From assembly GCA_024231955.1 (NCBI GenBank), contig JAAEPZ010000253.1, forward strand, positions 496,001 to 560,000: 64,000 bases of DNA. The letters are read 5' to 3'. The notes below the pieces were generated by a model. The model was not told the origin of the DNA. It was given only the letters and a program-made list of their open reading frames with translations, and made no database searches. The position numbers and the translations under genes were made by a program. Below, piece after piece: positions 17,119-27,152 of this stretch (position 1 is its first letter; each line of letters opens with the position of its first letter). The DNA comes from a bacterium. GTDB lineage: Bacteria > Krumholzibacteriota > Krumholzibacteriia > JACNKJ01.

Positions 17119-18387
17119 TCAATAGGGCAATTCGTAACAGACGATTGAGAAGGGCTGCACATCATCTCTCAGATCCTCCATCTGAGGACCGCCGGAGCGG
17201 ATGAATGTCACACCGCCATTGGTACTGGTCTGGGTGGGCGTATTGCGCCCCTCCTTGAGGATGAACAGCCGATCATGGGAGATGAACCACAGATCGAAGT
17301 CGGGGTTGTAATCGCAGGGGAACTCAACCTGCCTGATGTAGTGCCCGGCGGCATCGAAGACATCAAAGACACCCAGCATCCCCTCGCGGCGACTTTTCCG
17401 CCCCCGCGCGGTCAGCACCCAGAGCTCTCCGCTCTCCCGGGTCACCATCGTCTCAATACACCTGAACAGCGGATCCATGTCCCGCGCCGGCGCGCTGTCC
17501 CGTCCCATGTGCCGATAGCCTGCGTTGATCTTTCTCAACTCCTCATCGGTTTTCGCCAGGTCTTCGTACTCCCGCTCGATCACCCGCACCTTGCGCCCAT
17601 CGGCAGCGAAACAATCGATGTGATAATCGAGGTAATCGGCTGCCAGATAGATCAGGCCGTCGGCGCCCACACGCCAGTTCTCCATGAAGTCGCGAGGGCG
17701 GTCGGTAGGTGTGAAGGCCCGAGCTTCGTTCAGCTTGATCGTCTCAAGGCACAGTTGAGCAACCTCGTTCCCCCGGGCATCGGTCACGGCCAGGATCTGA
17801 TCATTCACCCCCTCGCCGTCACGGTTCAAGGCCTGAACATAACTGATCACGAAGTTATCGCCCAAAGGGGCCATCTGATGGGGAAACAGCATTCCGGCTT
17901 TCGGCAACGGGATATTCTCCCCCGCATCACCTGTGGCGATATCAACCGTAACGGCATTCGAGGGCATGATCTGCACGATGGCCACCCGGCCGTCTGCTAG
18001 CAGAAATGCGGACATGGCGTTGTAGAACTCCCCCGGCCCCTCCCCCATTCGGCTGAGGCTGCGGACATATTCCCCCTCGGGGGAGAACATCCGCACTTCA
18101 TGGAGCATGGTATCGAGGAAATATGAGTTGCCGTCGGCATCGGCCATGGCGGTCTGAACGATGCCGAACATCTCCTCATCCTCCTCACTCTCACCACCGA
18201 TCTCCCACAACCGCCTCGGCTCCAGGGTCTGCAGCCCCCCCGGTGAAGTGGAGGTGTTGAGCACATGAGTTACGCCGTCGCGGATTTCAGTCGCGGGTTC
18301 AGCGCAAGAGGATGTAGGCGAAATGGCAAGGGACAGCAGAACGGCAGCCAGCGACAAAATGCCACACCGGCCCGCACGCGGATTCAC
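17119..18387 (-). CDS. exported 6-bladed beta-propeller protein
   Basis: A protein of about 422 residues with an N-terminal signal peptide (GILSLAAVLLSLAISP) and repeated strands typical of NHL/6-bladed propellers, for example ADADGNSYFLDTMLHEVRMF and SLSRMGEGPGEF, which is the usual GxGPGEF motif of the 6-bladed propeller family. The start is uncertain. A GTG at 18387 places the signal peptide at the N-terminus with GGAGG 14 bases upstream, while an ATG at 18483 would overlap the upstream glcF-type gene by 32 bases and add a non-signal extension. It lies 64 bases after glcF on the same strand, but a functional tie to glycolate oxidation is not evident. Confidence 0.78.
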   Translation of the reverse strand: MNPRAGRCGILSLAAVLLSLAISPTSSCAEPATEIRDGVTHVLNTSTSPGGLQTLEPRRLWEIGGESEEDEEMFGIVQTAMADADGNSYFLDTMLHEVRMFSPEGEYVRSLSRMGEGPGEFYNAMSAFLLADGRVAIVQIMPSNAVTVDIATGDAGENIPLPKAGMLFPHQMAPLGDNFVISYVQALNRDGEGVNDQILAVTDARGNEVAQLCLETIKLNEARAFTPTDRPRDFMENWRVGADGLIYLAADYLDYHIDCFAADGRKVRVIEREYEDLAKTDEELRKINAGYRHMGRDSAPARDMDPLFRCIETMVTRESGELWVLTARGRKSRREGMLGVFDVFDAAGHYIRQVEFPCDYNPDFDLWFISHDRLFILKEGRNTPTQTSTNGGVTFIRSGGPQMEDLRDDVQPFSIVCYELPY

Positions 18388-18451
18388 TGGGAGCAAAGGG
18401 ACCTCCGAAAAGAGCGTTTGGACAATGTAGTGGCAAGGTTGGACGCGGCTC

Positions 18452-19756
18452 CTACTCCCGATGAGCCTGACGGTTCCCGTCATCCTTGCGGCTCTTCAAC
18501 CCCTCCACCCACAGCTCGGCGGGATGCCTGACCTCGACCTCCTCACCGGCCTCCCGCAGGGCGGTCTCCCACTGCAGACGGCAACCGGGATTGGAGGTGA
18601 GCAGCATATCGACACCGGTCTGCTCGAAGAAGGTCATCTTTTCGGCGATAAGGGCGCGGGACATCTCCGGCCGGCGCAGGAAGTAGCTCCCGCCAGACCC
18701 ACAACACTTGTCGCAGTGCCGCATCTCCACCCTCTCGATGCCGGGCAAGACATCGATCAGAGCTCGGGGACGCTCTCCGATCCCCTGAGCGTGCAGGGCG
18801 TGACAGGGATCATCGTACGTTACGCGCCGTGAGGCGGAATCGACGCAACCGCCGACGAAATCTTCGGGATTGAGAACCTCGCTGAGATCCCGAACCCGGG
18901 CGCTGAAACGCTCGGCGCGCTCCCTCCACTCCGGATCCTCGCCCAACCACTCGCCATATTCCTTCAGCGCCGCCCCGCAACCGGCGGCCTGCGTCACAAT
19001 GAGCCCCTCTTTGTTCTCGAACGCAGCGATATTCCGCCGGGCCAATTCACAGGCTCTCTCCAGACGTCCCAGATGGCGATGCACCGCACCGCAGCAGGTG
19101 TTGTCCGCCAGATCGTAACCGCCTGTCGCGCCGAGCAGCGCCATGGCCGCGCTCTCCTCACCGGAGTAGAGGAGTCCGCCGACACAGCCGCGAAAGAACA
19201 GGTAGGGTGCACCGCTGCTCCGCTGGGGCACGGCCCTCCCGGATTCGATGCGGCGGGGCAGCCAGCGAAGTCCGGCCAGGAAACCCAGCCCGGGCAAACG
19301 GTCAAGACGCAGCTTGAGAATCAGGCTGGGGAGACGGGAGGCGACAAAGAGCTTCAGGGGCAGGCGCAAACGTCGAAGACGATCCGGCTTGGGCACCAGG
19401 TGCTCGAGCGCGAACTCCGCGAGACGCCCCCCAGCGCAGGCTGGCGACTCCTGCGCCAGACGCTCGTGCGCACGATCAAGCATGGCGCCGTAAGGAACAC
19501 CGGCCGGGCAGCGTGATTGACAGGCCAGGCAGCCGATACAGTCATCCAGACCAGTGCGCCACACCTGGAAGTCGGCGGCGAAAGCGGTATCCCCCGCTTG
19601 CTTCCGTTCGAGCAGATGCATGAGTCGGATCCGTCCGCGGGGATTGGCGCTCTCGTCCCGCCGCAGATTATAGGTCGGGCAGACCTCAAGGCAAAGCCCG
19701 CAGGCTACACACTCCAACAGGTTGAAGCCGCGCTCGAAAAGGGGTCCATCAGCCAA
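18452..19756 (-). CDS. glcF: glycolate oxidase iron-sulfur subunit-like protein
   Basis: A 434-residue Fe-S protein. Two N-terminal [4Fe-4S] motifs (CVACGLCLEVCP and CIGCLACQSRCP) precede two CCG domains: CCGAVHRH and CDKCCGSGG are the visible CCG motifs. This layout matches GlcF, which passes electrons from the flavin subunits of glycolate or lactate dehydrogenase to the quinone pool. The gene overlaps the preceding GlcD-GlcE fusion gene by 8 bases, so the two products are probably made together and form one complex. Confidence 0.9.
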   Translation of the reverse strand: MADGPLFERGFNLLECVACGLCLEVCPTYNLRRDESANPRGRIRLMHLLERKQAGDTAFAADFQVWRTGLDDCIGCLACQSRCPAGVPYGAMLDRAHERLAQESPACAGGRLAEFALEHLVPKPDRLRRLRLPLKLFVASRLPSLILKLRLDRLPGLGFLAGLRWLPRRIESGRAVPQRSSGAPYLFFRGCVGGLLYSGEESAAMALLGATGGYDLADNTCCGAVHRHLGRLERACELARRNIAAFENKEGLIVTQAAGCGAALKEYGEWLGEDPEWRERAERFSARVRDLSEVLNPEDFVGGCVDSASRRVTYDDPCHALHAQGIGERPRALIDVLPGIERVEMRHCDKCCGSGGSYFLRRPEMSRALIAEKMTFFEQTGVDMLLTSNPGCRLQWETALREAGEEVEVRHPAELWVEGLKSRKDDGNRQAHRE

Positions 19757-22391
19757 AGAGCCACCTCCCCGACGCGAACCGTCCGGCAGGATCCAGGGCG
19801 CGAGCGATCCTCTCCAGGAACAGCTGTCCGGTCAGGTTCATGAAAGTGCTGCCCCCCTCAACATCGCCATCGATTGCGGCCATACGTTGGAATAGGGCAT
19901 CGGCGTCGGGCGGCAGAAGGACCCTGGCGTCATCTCCCACCAGTTCGGTACGCAACCGACAGCCATGACAATCATATATCCAGCGCTTGCCCAGATAGGG
20001 CAGGATCCCGACCAGGGCGGAAAGGGGGACACGCAGCTCGCAGAGACGGCAGGTCAAGCCAGCGTTATTCTGCGGCGATCTGTCGGACATGGTGGGGAAA
20101 TCCCGCAGCATCCGATACAGAGGTCCCTCTCGACCCTCCTCACCGCTCCGCTCAAGCGGCGACAGTTTGCGGCCGCCCAGCAGATTCAGAAGATGCATCT
20201 CCTGCCTCTCCACCATATCGCTTTCGCCGACCAGTCCGATCGCCAGATGCCACGCGGAGGGCAGCCCCACGAGGTCCAGTCCGGGCGGCGTCAGGAGCAT
20301 CCCCTCAGGATAATCCAGGGTGCGAGTCAGCAACCTGAGCGCGGACAGAACACGCTCCCGTTCGGCGTAGGCCAGAACCAGAAGTCGTCGTCGTGCGGGC
20401 AGTGGGCGGGTGCGGAAGCAGAGACTGGTGATGATCCCCAGCGCGCCGCGGCTGCCGGTCAGCAGACGGGGCAGATCGTATCCGGTCACATTCTTGAACA
20501 CCTTGCCCCCGGCGGCGAAAGTGCTGCCGTCGGCAAGGACACCATCGAGTCCCAATATCCTGTCTCGCGGATTGCGCAACCCCGCGCGCCACGGCCAGGA
20601 TTCGTCGCAGGCCGCCACCCCGCCGATGCTCCTGGTGTTCGGACGGGGGATATCCCAATCCAGCTCCAGCCCCTCGGTCGCCAGTATCGAGGTCAGTTCC
20701 GACCAGGGTGTGCCGGCACTCACCGACACGTGAAAATCCTGTCGGGAGATATCGTTGACACCATGAAGGGATGCAGTGGAGATGAGCCATTGCACCGGTC
20801 CCGGCAAGCGGGGCAACTCGGCGAGTCGGCGGGCACCGGTGGGGAGAAGCAGTTTGCCCAGCCCCTCCCGCCCCTTCAGGATGGCTACGAGTTCGGCCTC
20901 GTCACCGGGGCGTTGGAAAGTGGATGCCTCATCCCGGATCACGCCTGCGGCTCCCGGCGTAACCACACCCTGCGGACCGCCGGCGCGGGTCCCGCCGCTT
21001 GCGGCGGGGAAGATCTTGCCGGGATTGAACAGGCCCGCAGGATCCAGCGCGGCCTTGAGCTGGCGCAGGGGACGCAGATCGGCGGCGGTCAGGGCCAGCG
21101 GCAGGTATGTCGATTTCTCGATCCCGATGCCATGCTCGCCGCTCAACGTGCCCCCCAGGCGCAACGAGAGCTCCATCAGATCGCCGAACAGAGCGTGCAG
21201 ACGTTCCACCTGGGCGGCGTCCTCGCGGTCGAAACCAATGTTGGGATGCATGTTGCCGTCACCGGCATGGAAGACATTGGCCACCGGCAGTTCGTGTTTC
21301 GCGGCAAGTCGATTCACCTCGGATATCGCTTCGGGCAGACGGCTGATGGGCACGCAGATATCCTGCACGCAAATATCCCGGTAGAGCCTGCCTGAGGCGC
21401 CGAAGGCCCCCTTGCGGCCGCGCCAGAGTTTGAGGCGTTGCACGGGATCGTCCGTATGCTGCACCCAGAGAGCGCCGCTCGCCTCGAGCAGGGCGATCAC
21501 CTCCCGACGGTCGCGCTCCACCTGCTCGGGCAGGCCATCGACCTCCACCAGCAGCACCGCTTCGGCCTCCGCGGGATACCCGGCCCTGAATACCGAACCC
21601 TCAACCGCGCGGATCGTCTCGCGGTCCAGTATCTCCACCGCTGCGGGCAACGACCCGCGGCCGAGGAACTCCGTCACCGAGGCGCAGGCGGCCTCCAGCG
21701 AAGCGAAGGGGGCGAGGATCGTCGCCAGGCCCTCGGGCAAAGGGGACAGTCGCACCTGTATGGCCGTCACCAGCGCCAGCGTACCCTCACTCCCCGTGAT
21801 CAGCCCGCAGGCATCGAGAGGATCGCCCCCCGGCGAACCGGTGCCGATGCGGTGGATCTCACCACGATCATCGACGATCTCCAGGCCCAGCACATGTTGC
21901 GTCGTGACCCCGATCTTGAAGCAGTGCGGCCCCCCGGCGTTCTCCGCCACGTTGCCGCCGATCGTTGAGGCATTCTGGCTGCTGGGATCGGGAGCGAAGT
22001 GGAGGCCAAGCGGTTGCAGCTCCGCCTGAAATTCGCCGTTGACCAGTCCGGGGCGCACCCAGGCGGTGCGGTCATCCGCGTCGATGGAGATGATCCCGCG
22101 CATGCGGGTGAAGGCGATCAACCAGCCGCCCTCGAGCGGCACGGCGCCCCCCGACAGGCCGGTACCCGCGCCGCGGGCCGTCAGCGGCACCCCCTCGTCG
22201 GCGGCCAGCCGCACTATGCCCGCAACCTCTTTCCCGTTGCGCGGCAGAAGCAGCAGGTCGGGCGACCTTTGATAAACCCGTTGACTGTCGGCATCGTAAA
22301 GACTCATCAGGGCCGGAGAATCGATGACATCCTCGGCGGCCATGATCGTTTTCAGCCGGCCAGTCAATTGTTTCCTCTTCTGTTCATCCAT
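19749..22391 (-). CDS. glycolate oxidase FAD subunits fused: GlcD-GlcE
   Basis: The 880-residue product contains two complete FAD-binding (PCMH type) units. Residues 1 to about 465 are GlcD-like (PLTARGAGTGLSGGAVP, ASTIGGNVAENAGG, NVFHAGDGNMHPN, LSGEHGIGIEKS). After a linker near 470-495, residues up to 880 are GlcE-like (LLPTGARRLAELP, TRSIGGVAA, GGKVFKNVTGYDLPRL, ending DPAGRFASGRWLFG). In E. coli these are separate proteins that act with GlcF. The start at 22391 is chosen over an in-frame ATG at 22505 because the upstream extension is rich in Trp/Arg with no family match. Predicted reaction: glycolate (or another 2-hydroxy acid such as D-lactate) to the 2-oxo acid. Confidence 0.88.
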   Translation of the reverse strand: MDEQKRKQLTGRLKTIMAAEDVIDSPALMSLYDADSQRVYQRSPDLLLLPRNGKEVAGIVRLAADEGVPLTARGAGTGLSGGAVPLEGGWLIAFTRMRGIISIDADDRTAWVRPGLVNGEFQAELQPLGLHFAPDPSSQNASTIGGNVAENAGGPHCFKIGVTTQHVLGLEIVDDRGEIHRIGTGSPGGDPLDACGLITGSEGTLALVTAIQVRLSPLPEGLATILAPFASLEAACASVTEFLGRGSLPAAVEILDRETIRAVEGSVFRAGYPAEAEAVLLVEVDGLPEQVERDRREVIALLEASGALWVQHTDDPVQRLKLWRGRKGAFGASGRLYRDICVQDICVPISRLPEAISEVNRLAAKHELPVANVFHAGDGNMHPNIGFDREDAAQVERLHALFGDLMELSLRLGGTLSGEHGIGIEKSTYLPLALTAADLRPLRQLKAALDPAGLFNPGKIFPAASGGTRAGGPQGVVTPGAAGVIRDEASTFQRPGDEAELVAILKGREGLGKLLLPTGARRLAELPRLPGPVQWLISTASLHGVNDISRQDFHVSVSAGTPWSELTSILATEGLELDWDIPRPNTRSIGGVAACDESWPWRAGLRNPRDRILGLDGVLADGSTFAAGGKVFKNVTGYDLPRLLTGSRGALGIITSLCFRTRPLPARRRLLVLAYAERERVLSALRLLTRTLDYPEGMLLTPPGLDLVGLPSAWHLAIGLVGESDMVERQEMHLLNLLGGRKLSPLERSGEEGREGPLYRMLRDFPTMSDRSPQNNAGLTCRLCELRVPLSALVGILPYLGKRWIYDCHGCRLRTELVGDDARVLLPPDADALFQRMAAIDGDVEGGSTFMNLTGQLFLERIARALDPAGRFASGRWLFG

Positions 22392-22579
22392 GTAACCGCA
22401 CCCGGGTTTGCCCCTGCTCCAGACATAAGACATCGAGATACTGAATGCCCGGATCGCCCAGGCGCGTTGGCCACGAAGATAACCCCGCCACGGCGCGAAG
22501 GTCAATCACTCCCGCCGCCACTTGCAGGTATGAGGTGTGGAGCTTTATTGTCAATACTCCAGATGAAAAGGATGGCGAA

Positions 22580-23452
22580 ATGAGTGCGAAGCGCAAGGAG
22601 CAACGTCGCCCGGACTGGCTCAAAGTTCGATTGAGCACGGGTGGAGAATATCGCGAGATGAAGCAACTGCTCGGCGACCACGCGCTGAATACCGTCTGCC
22701 AGGAGGCCAACTGCCCGAACCTGCACGAGTGCTGGAACGCGGGCACAGCCACTTTTCTGATCCTAGGGGATATCTGCACGCGCAATTGCGGCTTCTGCGG
22801 CATCACCAAGGGGCGTCCCGGGGCGGCTGACGAGGCCGAGCCCCTTCGGGTGGCCAAGGCCGTACGAGCGCTCAAATGTCGGCACGCGGTCTTGACGAGT
22901 GTGACCCGGGACGATCTTCCCGATCTGGGATCCGGCATCTGGGCCGAGACGATCCGCGAGATCCGCCGCCTCAATCCTCAGACGACGTGCGAAGCATTGA
23001 TCCCCGATCTCCTGGGCGAACATGCCGCGCTGATCCGGGTGCTGGAGGCCCGACCTGCGGTGCTGGCCCACAATGTGGAGACCGTGCCCGAGCTCTACGA
23101 TCGGGCCCGGCGGGATTCCGACTTCCAGCGCTCCCTTGCCGTCCTGCGCCATGCCGCCGATCATCGCAACAAATATGGCATCAGGGTCAAGAGCGGCATG
23201 ATGCTGGGGCTGGGCGAGACGCGTGAACAGCTGCTCGCGGTCATGGAGCGCCTACTCGAGCACGGTTGCGAGATCCTGACCCTGGGGCAGTATCTGCCGC
23301 CGGGCAAGGGGCACATGCCTGTGGAGCGCTACGTGACGCCCGAGGAGTTCGACGAGTTGAAGGCCATCGGTGAGGAGATGGGCTTCCGGCATGTCGAGGC
23401 CGGCCCCTTCGTCCGTTCGAGCTACAGGGCCGCCGACCACCTCGACGTCTAG
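22580..23452 (+). CDS. lipA: lipoyl synthase
   Basis: A 290-residue radical SAM enzyme, normal length for LipA. The auxiliary cluster ligands are CQEANCPNLHEC (CxxxxCxxxxxC), the SAM cluster is CTRNCGFC (CxxxCxxC), and the C-terminal RSSY motif supplies the Ser ligand of the auxiliary cluster. It inserts two sulfur atoms into octanoyl groups on lipoyl domains. The ATG at 22580 follows AAAGGATG and begins where family members begin; an in-frame ATG at 22445 would add 45 unmatched residues. It is transcribed divergently from the glcDE gene. LpdA at 44756-46129 uses the lipoyl group made by this pathway. Confidence 0.96.
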   Translation: MSAKRKEQRRPDWLKVRLSTGGEYREMKQLLGDHALNTVCQEANCPNLHECWNAGTATFLILGDICTRNCGFCGITKGRPGAADEAEPLRVAKAVRALKCRHAVLTSVTRDDLPDLGSGIWAETIREIRRLNPQTTCEALIPDLLGEHAALIRVLEARPAVLAHNVETVPELYDRARRDSDFQRSLAVLRHAADHRNKYGIRVKSGMMLGLGETREQLLAVMERLLEHGCEILTLGQYLPPGKGHMPVERYVTPEEFDELKAIGEEMGFRHVEAGPFVRSSYRAADHLDV

Positions 23453-23465
23453 CCCTATCCGCATA

Positions 23466-23494
23466 AAAATCCCGAGCCGCCAAAGCGACTCGGG
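23466..23494 (-). terminator. intrinsic terminator between converging lipA and propeller genes
   Basis: CCCGAGCCGC (23471-23480) pairs with GCGACTCGGG (23485-23494) with one C-A mismatch and a CAAA loop. On the minus strand ATTTTTAT follows, so it best serves the BtuB-propeller operon; it may also stop lipA transcripts. Confidence 0.75.
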
Positions 23495-23531
23495 GTCTGG
23501 ATTCGATCCTATCCGGCAGCGGGAATTCCGT

Positions 23532-24932
23532 CTACTTCAACAACACCAGCCGGGCCATCTGCGCTTCGTTGCCGCAGCGGACACGGGCGAGATAGACGCC
23601 CCCCGCCAGCTCCAGGCCATCGTCGCCGATCCCGGCCCAGGGCGTCTGCCCGGCACCCTCCTGCGTCCCGAGCTCATGAGCAAAGATCAGCCGACCGGCA
23701 ACGTCGAAGATCTCCAGCCGGGCCGGGCCGTCGGGGAGCCCGCTCCAGGCGATGGTCGTCGCGGGATTGAAGGGATTCGGCCAGACGGCGAGCTTGTTCG
23801 TGGCAAAGGGGACGGGTTCATCAACACCGGTCGTGGAGCCGGGGATGAAGATATCGTAGGGCGGCAGGCCGAGGGAGAAGGCGGCCTTGAGCAGATCGCC
23901 GGTCGCCGCGTCGTAGACGCGCAAACCCTCGTTGCCGTAGGAGCGGTCACAGAGATAGAGGTCGCCGCTGCCGTCGATCTCCATATCGGTGAAGGCATAA
24001 CCCACGCCGGCCTCGACCGTTGTGACCTGCCCGCCGGTGGCCAGGTTGAAATGCTTGAAGTGGGTGTTGTAACCGGAGTCGCTGACCACCACGAAAGCGG
24101 AACCGGCATCGACGATCCTGAAGTCGTTCACGTCGCCGCCCAATGCGGCCTCATCGATCACCAGCCCCTCGCTCCGCCACGTATGCGGATTCACACGCTC
24201 GATGCCGCCGTCGTTCAGACCATAGTTGCCGACGCATGAGCAGTAGATCATGCCGTCGGGTCCCGCGATGATCTCCCAGGCGGGATTGGTCGCCTGCAGC
24301 GGGATCGCCTGCACGCCGGCCTGTCTGGGATCGACATCCACCAGAGTGTTGTCGTCAAGATCGATGACGGCAAGATAGCTGTCCCCCACAGGGCTCCAGT
24401 AGTAGTCCCTGTTCAGACGTCCGATCGCCACGTAGGCATAGTCGCCGATCACCACGCCCTGCCCCACCTCGGCGTTGCCGTCGGCATCCGCCCAACCGGA
24501 GAGGTCGATCACCGCCAACTCGGTGCCGGTCTGCGGATCGATGATCAGGACATCGTTCCGCTCCTGACGCGGCAGCAGCGCCTTGGTGCCCGATCCGTTG
24601 AAGAGGATACACTGCGGGCCGGAGGCCGTAACCACCGAGTACTGGAGGATGGTGGCGAACTCCTGGTCAGGGTCCAGCACCTGCACATTGTCCGCTCCGA
24701 GGCGGTTGACGACATACAGCAGTCCGCCGCTCCAGCCGAGCACGGCGTCGCTGTGCACGGTGGCCACATCGTTGGTGGCTGTCCAGGGGTTGTCGGGTTC
24801 GCAGATACTCAGCTTGCCGGCGGTCTGGTAGTCGGTGCAGCTGATGGCGATGAACGGTTCGTCGGCCAGCGCCTGCAGACCGGCTAAAGTCAGCAGGCAG
24901 AGTGTCGCGATAACTTTGATCGGGTTGTTCAT
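23532..24932 (-). CDS. secreted beta-propeller protein, candidate corrinoid-binding partner of BtuB
   Basis: A 466-residue protein with a signal peptide (residues 1-23), a region of about 340 residues with seven or so propeller-like repeats (GGLLYVVNRLGADNVQVLD, SYLAVIDLDDNTLVDV, GDLYLCDRSYGNEGLRVYD) and an 80-residue C-terminal FlgD-like sorting domain (VWPNPFNPATTIAW to the last residues ARLVLLK). It lies 9 bases after the BtuB-like gene, behind a cobalamin riboswitch. In Bacteroides, BtuG is a surface beta-propeller lipoprotein that binds cobalamin beside BtuB. By context and fold this protein could do the same job, held by a sorting-domain anchor rather than by lipid. That role is an inference; the fold and the operon are seen. 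Confidence 0.75.
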   Translation of the reverse strand: MNNPIKVIATLCLLTLAGLQALADEPFIAISCTDYQTAGKLSICEPDNPWTATNDVATVHSDAVLGWSGGLLYVVNRLGADNVQVLDPDQEFATILQYSVVTASGPQCILFNGSGTKALLPRQERNDVLIIDPQTGTELAVIDLSGWADADGNAEVGQGVVIGDYAYVAIGRLNRDYYWSPVGDSYLAVIDLDDNTLVDVDPRQAGVQAIPLQATNPAWEIIAGPDGMIYCSCVGNYGLNDGGIERVNPHTWRSEGLVIDEAALGGDVNDFRIVDAGSAFVVVSDSGYNTHFKHFNLATGGQVTTVEAGVGYAFTDMEIDGSGDLYLCDRSYGNEGLRVYDAATGDLLKAAFSLGLPPYDIFIPGSTTGVDEPVPFATNKLAVWPNPFNPATTIAWSGLPDGPARLEIFDVAGRLIFAHELGTQEGAGQTPWAGIGDDGLELAGGVYLARVRCGNEAQMARLVLLK

Positions 24933-24941
24933 GATGTCTCC

Positions 24942-27083
24942 CTAGTTGTCTTCCGACGCGCGGTCGGTCCAGTTCAGGCCAATCCGCCAGGTTCTGCCGG
25001 GCAGGGGGTAGCCGAGTATATCCTGTGTGCCATCGTTGTTGAGGTTGAGCCCCTCGATGGACAGTTCGAAGTATCTGTTTGATCGCCAGGCCACCCCTGC
25101 GCCCCACAGAGTCGATGCGGGGAGCGCCCGCTCATCCATGTTGTAGGGTTCGGCATAGGTTCGCGCCCTGGCATTGACGTCCACATGAAACGAGAAGCGG
25201 GACAGGTCGCAGCCCAGCCGGGCGAAGGATGCGTGCGGCGTGCAATACGGAAGCGTCTTGCCGTCGTAGGCGCTGCGGCCGCTGTGATCGATGGCCTCCT
25301 GCCGCGTATCGGCCCAGGACAACCACCAGTCCATTCGCCCGAGTTCGAGCCCGGCCTTGAGCGAGATCTCGTTGCCCGTGATCTCGCTGGCGGCCACATT
25401 CAGCGCATTGACCCGGTGCTGTGAATTGCGGATGAAGATGATCTGATGATCCAGATCACGATCGAAGTGAGTGACCTCGAGGCGCAGCGAGAAGCCGGGA
25501 CGCTCGCAGCGCAGCCCCAGACCGATATCCCACTGACGCCCCCTCTCGGGCACAAGTTGCGGATTGCCGATAATGCTGACATCCTGACCGAACAGCTCAA
25601 GCAGACTTGGTGCGCGATAGCCGTCGTCCGTCTTGGCGCGGAGATTCAGGACACATCGCCCCGGCGGCAGCAGGCGATCGAGGAGACGGCTGTTGAAGCC
25701 CATGTTTCTGAAGACCGCATGGGTATCGTGCTCCGTCCAGGGGATGAGGGGATTCACGTAATTGTGGTAGTTATCCTCCAACCACTCCTCGCCGTACCCG
25801 GCCTGCAGCAGCAGTCTGTCGTCAAAAAGCATCAACCGGGTTTCGGTCTCCACTCGCCGCGTCTTCCGACTCCGCTCGAACTCCTCCGGCTTACGCGGAT
25901 TGAGATTGTCGGGCAGGATGAAATCGCTCCTTCGCTCCCCCCGCACCAGAATATGCAACGGCAACAGGTAGAGATCGGAGTGGAGTTGAAGACCGTGAGT
26001 GTGCAGCCGATCCCGGGTTTCGTCACCGGACATGGCCACGAGCAATTCATTTTCCGGATTGAAGAAGCGGTTCCACCCCGCACGGAGATACCCCCTGGCG
26101 CGCACACGCAGCCGACTCGCCAGCAACGGACTGCGCCAGGTGAGGCGGGTGTCGTGGCAGTCGCGTCGCGAAAAGGCGTGCTTGACGGGCAAGGTGGATG
26201 TCCCCGGGATGCCGTTCTCCCTGAACAGGTAGCGGTAGAACAGCGACAGTTGCCCAGGGAAACCCCGCTCGGACGGCTCCCAGTTCATGGTCGCCAGCAG
26301 ATCACGCGCCCGATAGTGAGCGTTTTGCTGCACTTTCAGGGAGTCGTCGTCCGTGTTGTAGGGGGTGGCGTCTGCCAGATCGAGGTACTTGAAGTCGTTT
26401 TCGCTACCCTGCAGAGCCGCACTGATGAACAGGTTGGTCCCCCAGGGGCCGCGACCGTTCAGCTCCAGCGCCGTGCGCCACTGGCCATAGCGTCCCGAGC
26501 GGAGACTCAACCGACGATACCTGTCCCCCCCGGTGACGACCTGAATCGCACCGGAGAGGGCCCCTCCGCCCAGCTCCCCCGGGACCCCGCCGCGGTAGAC
26601 CTCGATCCTGTCCGCGCCGACGAGCGGCAGTTCATCGAGCAGCGCCATGCCGGTAAACGGATTGCGGAGATCGACGCCGTCGAGGTAGACGGCCACCTCC
26701 TGGCCGCCGGATCCGCGCAGGCTGGCGGTGCTGAAGGCGCCGAGTCCGCCGTACTGACGCACCTCCAGCCCCGGCAACTCATGCAGAAGCTCATTGGTGG
26801 TTGCCGTCCGTTTGGCGTGCTCGGACGGGATGATGATGCTGGTCGCCAGGCTGACCAGTTCCTCGATCTCGACCTGCGCGGGCTGCTGCCCCTCGATCAC
26901 CATCGGCGGCAGCGCGAAGATGGTGTCCAGGGGTGACCATGCCTGGAGGCTGTCGGCAAGATCAGCCGGTGGCGGTTGCTCCCCGGGCGGAGATGCCGCC
27001 TGAGATACGCCGGGCAACGGCAGACACAAAGTCAGCAGCACCGGTAGCAACACCGTGCCGTACAGAATTGGTTTCACTTTCAT
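24942..27083 (-). CDS. btuB: TonB-dependent outer-membrane receptor, BtuB-like
   Basis: The 713-residue protein has a signal peptide (1-30), a TonB-box-like stretch (PPMVIEGQ near 60), a plug domain at about 80-190 (LLHELPGLEVRQYGGLGAF, SLRGSGGQEVAVYLDGV, DRIEVYRGGVPGELGGGALSG) and a beta barrel to the end. The plug matches the BtuB/vitamin receptor subgroup. A cobalamin riboswitch lies in its leader, which makes corrinoid the likely substrate. The last residues read LNWTDRASEDN, so the usual C-terminal aromatic residue is not the final one. No inner-membrane BtuCDF genes are in the window. Confidence 0.88.
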   Translation of the reverse strand: MKVKPILYGTVLLPVLLTLCLPLPGVSQAASPPGEQPPPADLADSLQAWSPLDTIFALPPMVIEGQQPAQVEIEELVSLATSIIIPSEHAKRTATTNELLHELPGLEVRQYGGLGAFSTASLRGSGGQEVAVYLDGVDLRNPFTGMALLDELPLVGADRIEVYRGGVPGELGGGALSGAIQVVTGGDRYRRLSLRSGRYGQWRTALELNGRGPWGTNLFISAALQGSENDFKYLDLADATPYNTDDDSLKVQQNAHYRARDLLATMNWEPSERGFPGQLSLFYRYLFRENGIPGTSTLPVKHAFSRRDCHDTRLTWRSPLLASRLRVRARGYLRAGWNRFFNPENELLVAMSGDETRDRLHTHGLQLHSDLYLLPLHILVRGERRSDFILPDNLNPRKPEEFERSRKTRRVETETRLMLFDDRLLLQAGYGEEWLEDNYHNYVNPLIPWTEHDTHAVFRNMGFNSRLLDRLLPPGRCVLNLRAKTDDGYRAPSLLELFGQDVSIIGNPQLVPERGRQWDIGLGLRCERPGFSLRLEVTHFDRDLDHQIIFIRNSQHRVNALNVAASEITGNEISLKAGLELGRMDWWLSWADTRQEAIDHSGRSAYDGKTLPYCTPHASFARLGCDLSRFSFHVDVNARARTYAEPYNMDERALPASTLWGAGVAWRSNRYFELSIEGLNLNNDGTQDILGYPLPGRTWRIGLNWTDRASEDN

Positions 27084-27152
27084 GGATTATTAGACGAGTG
27101 CGCCTCTTCACGCGCTCACCACCCCTTTCCAACGAAGGATGTGCATGAGAAA

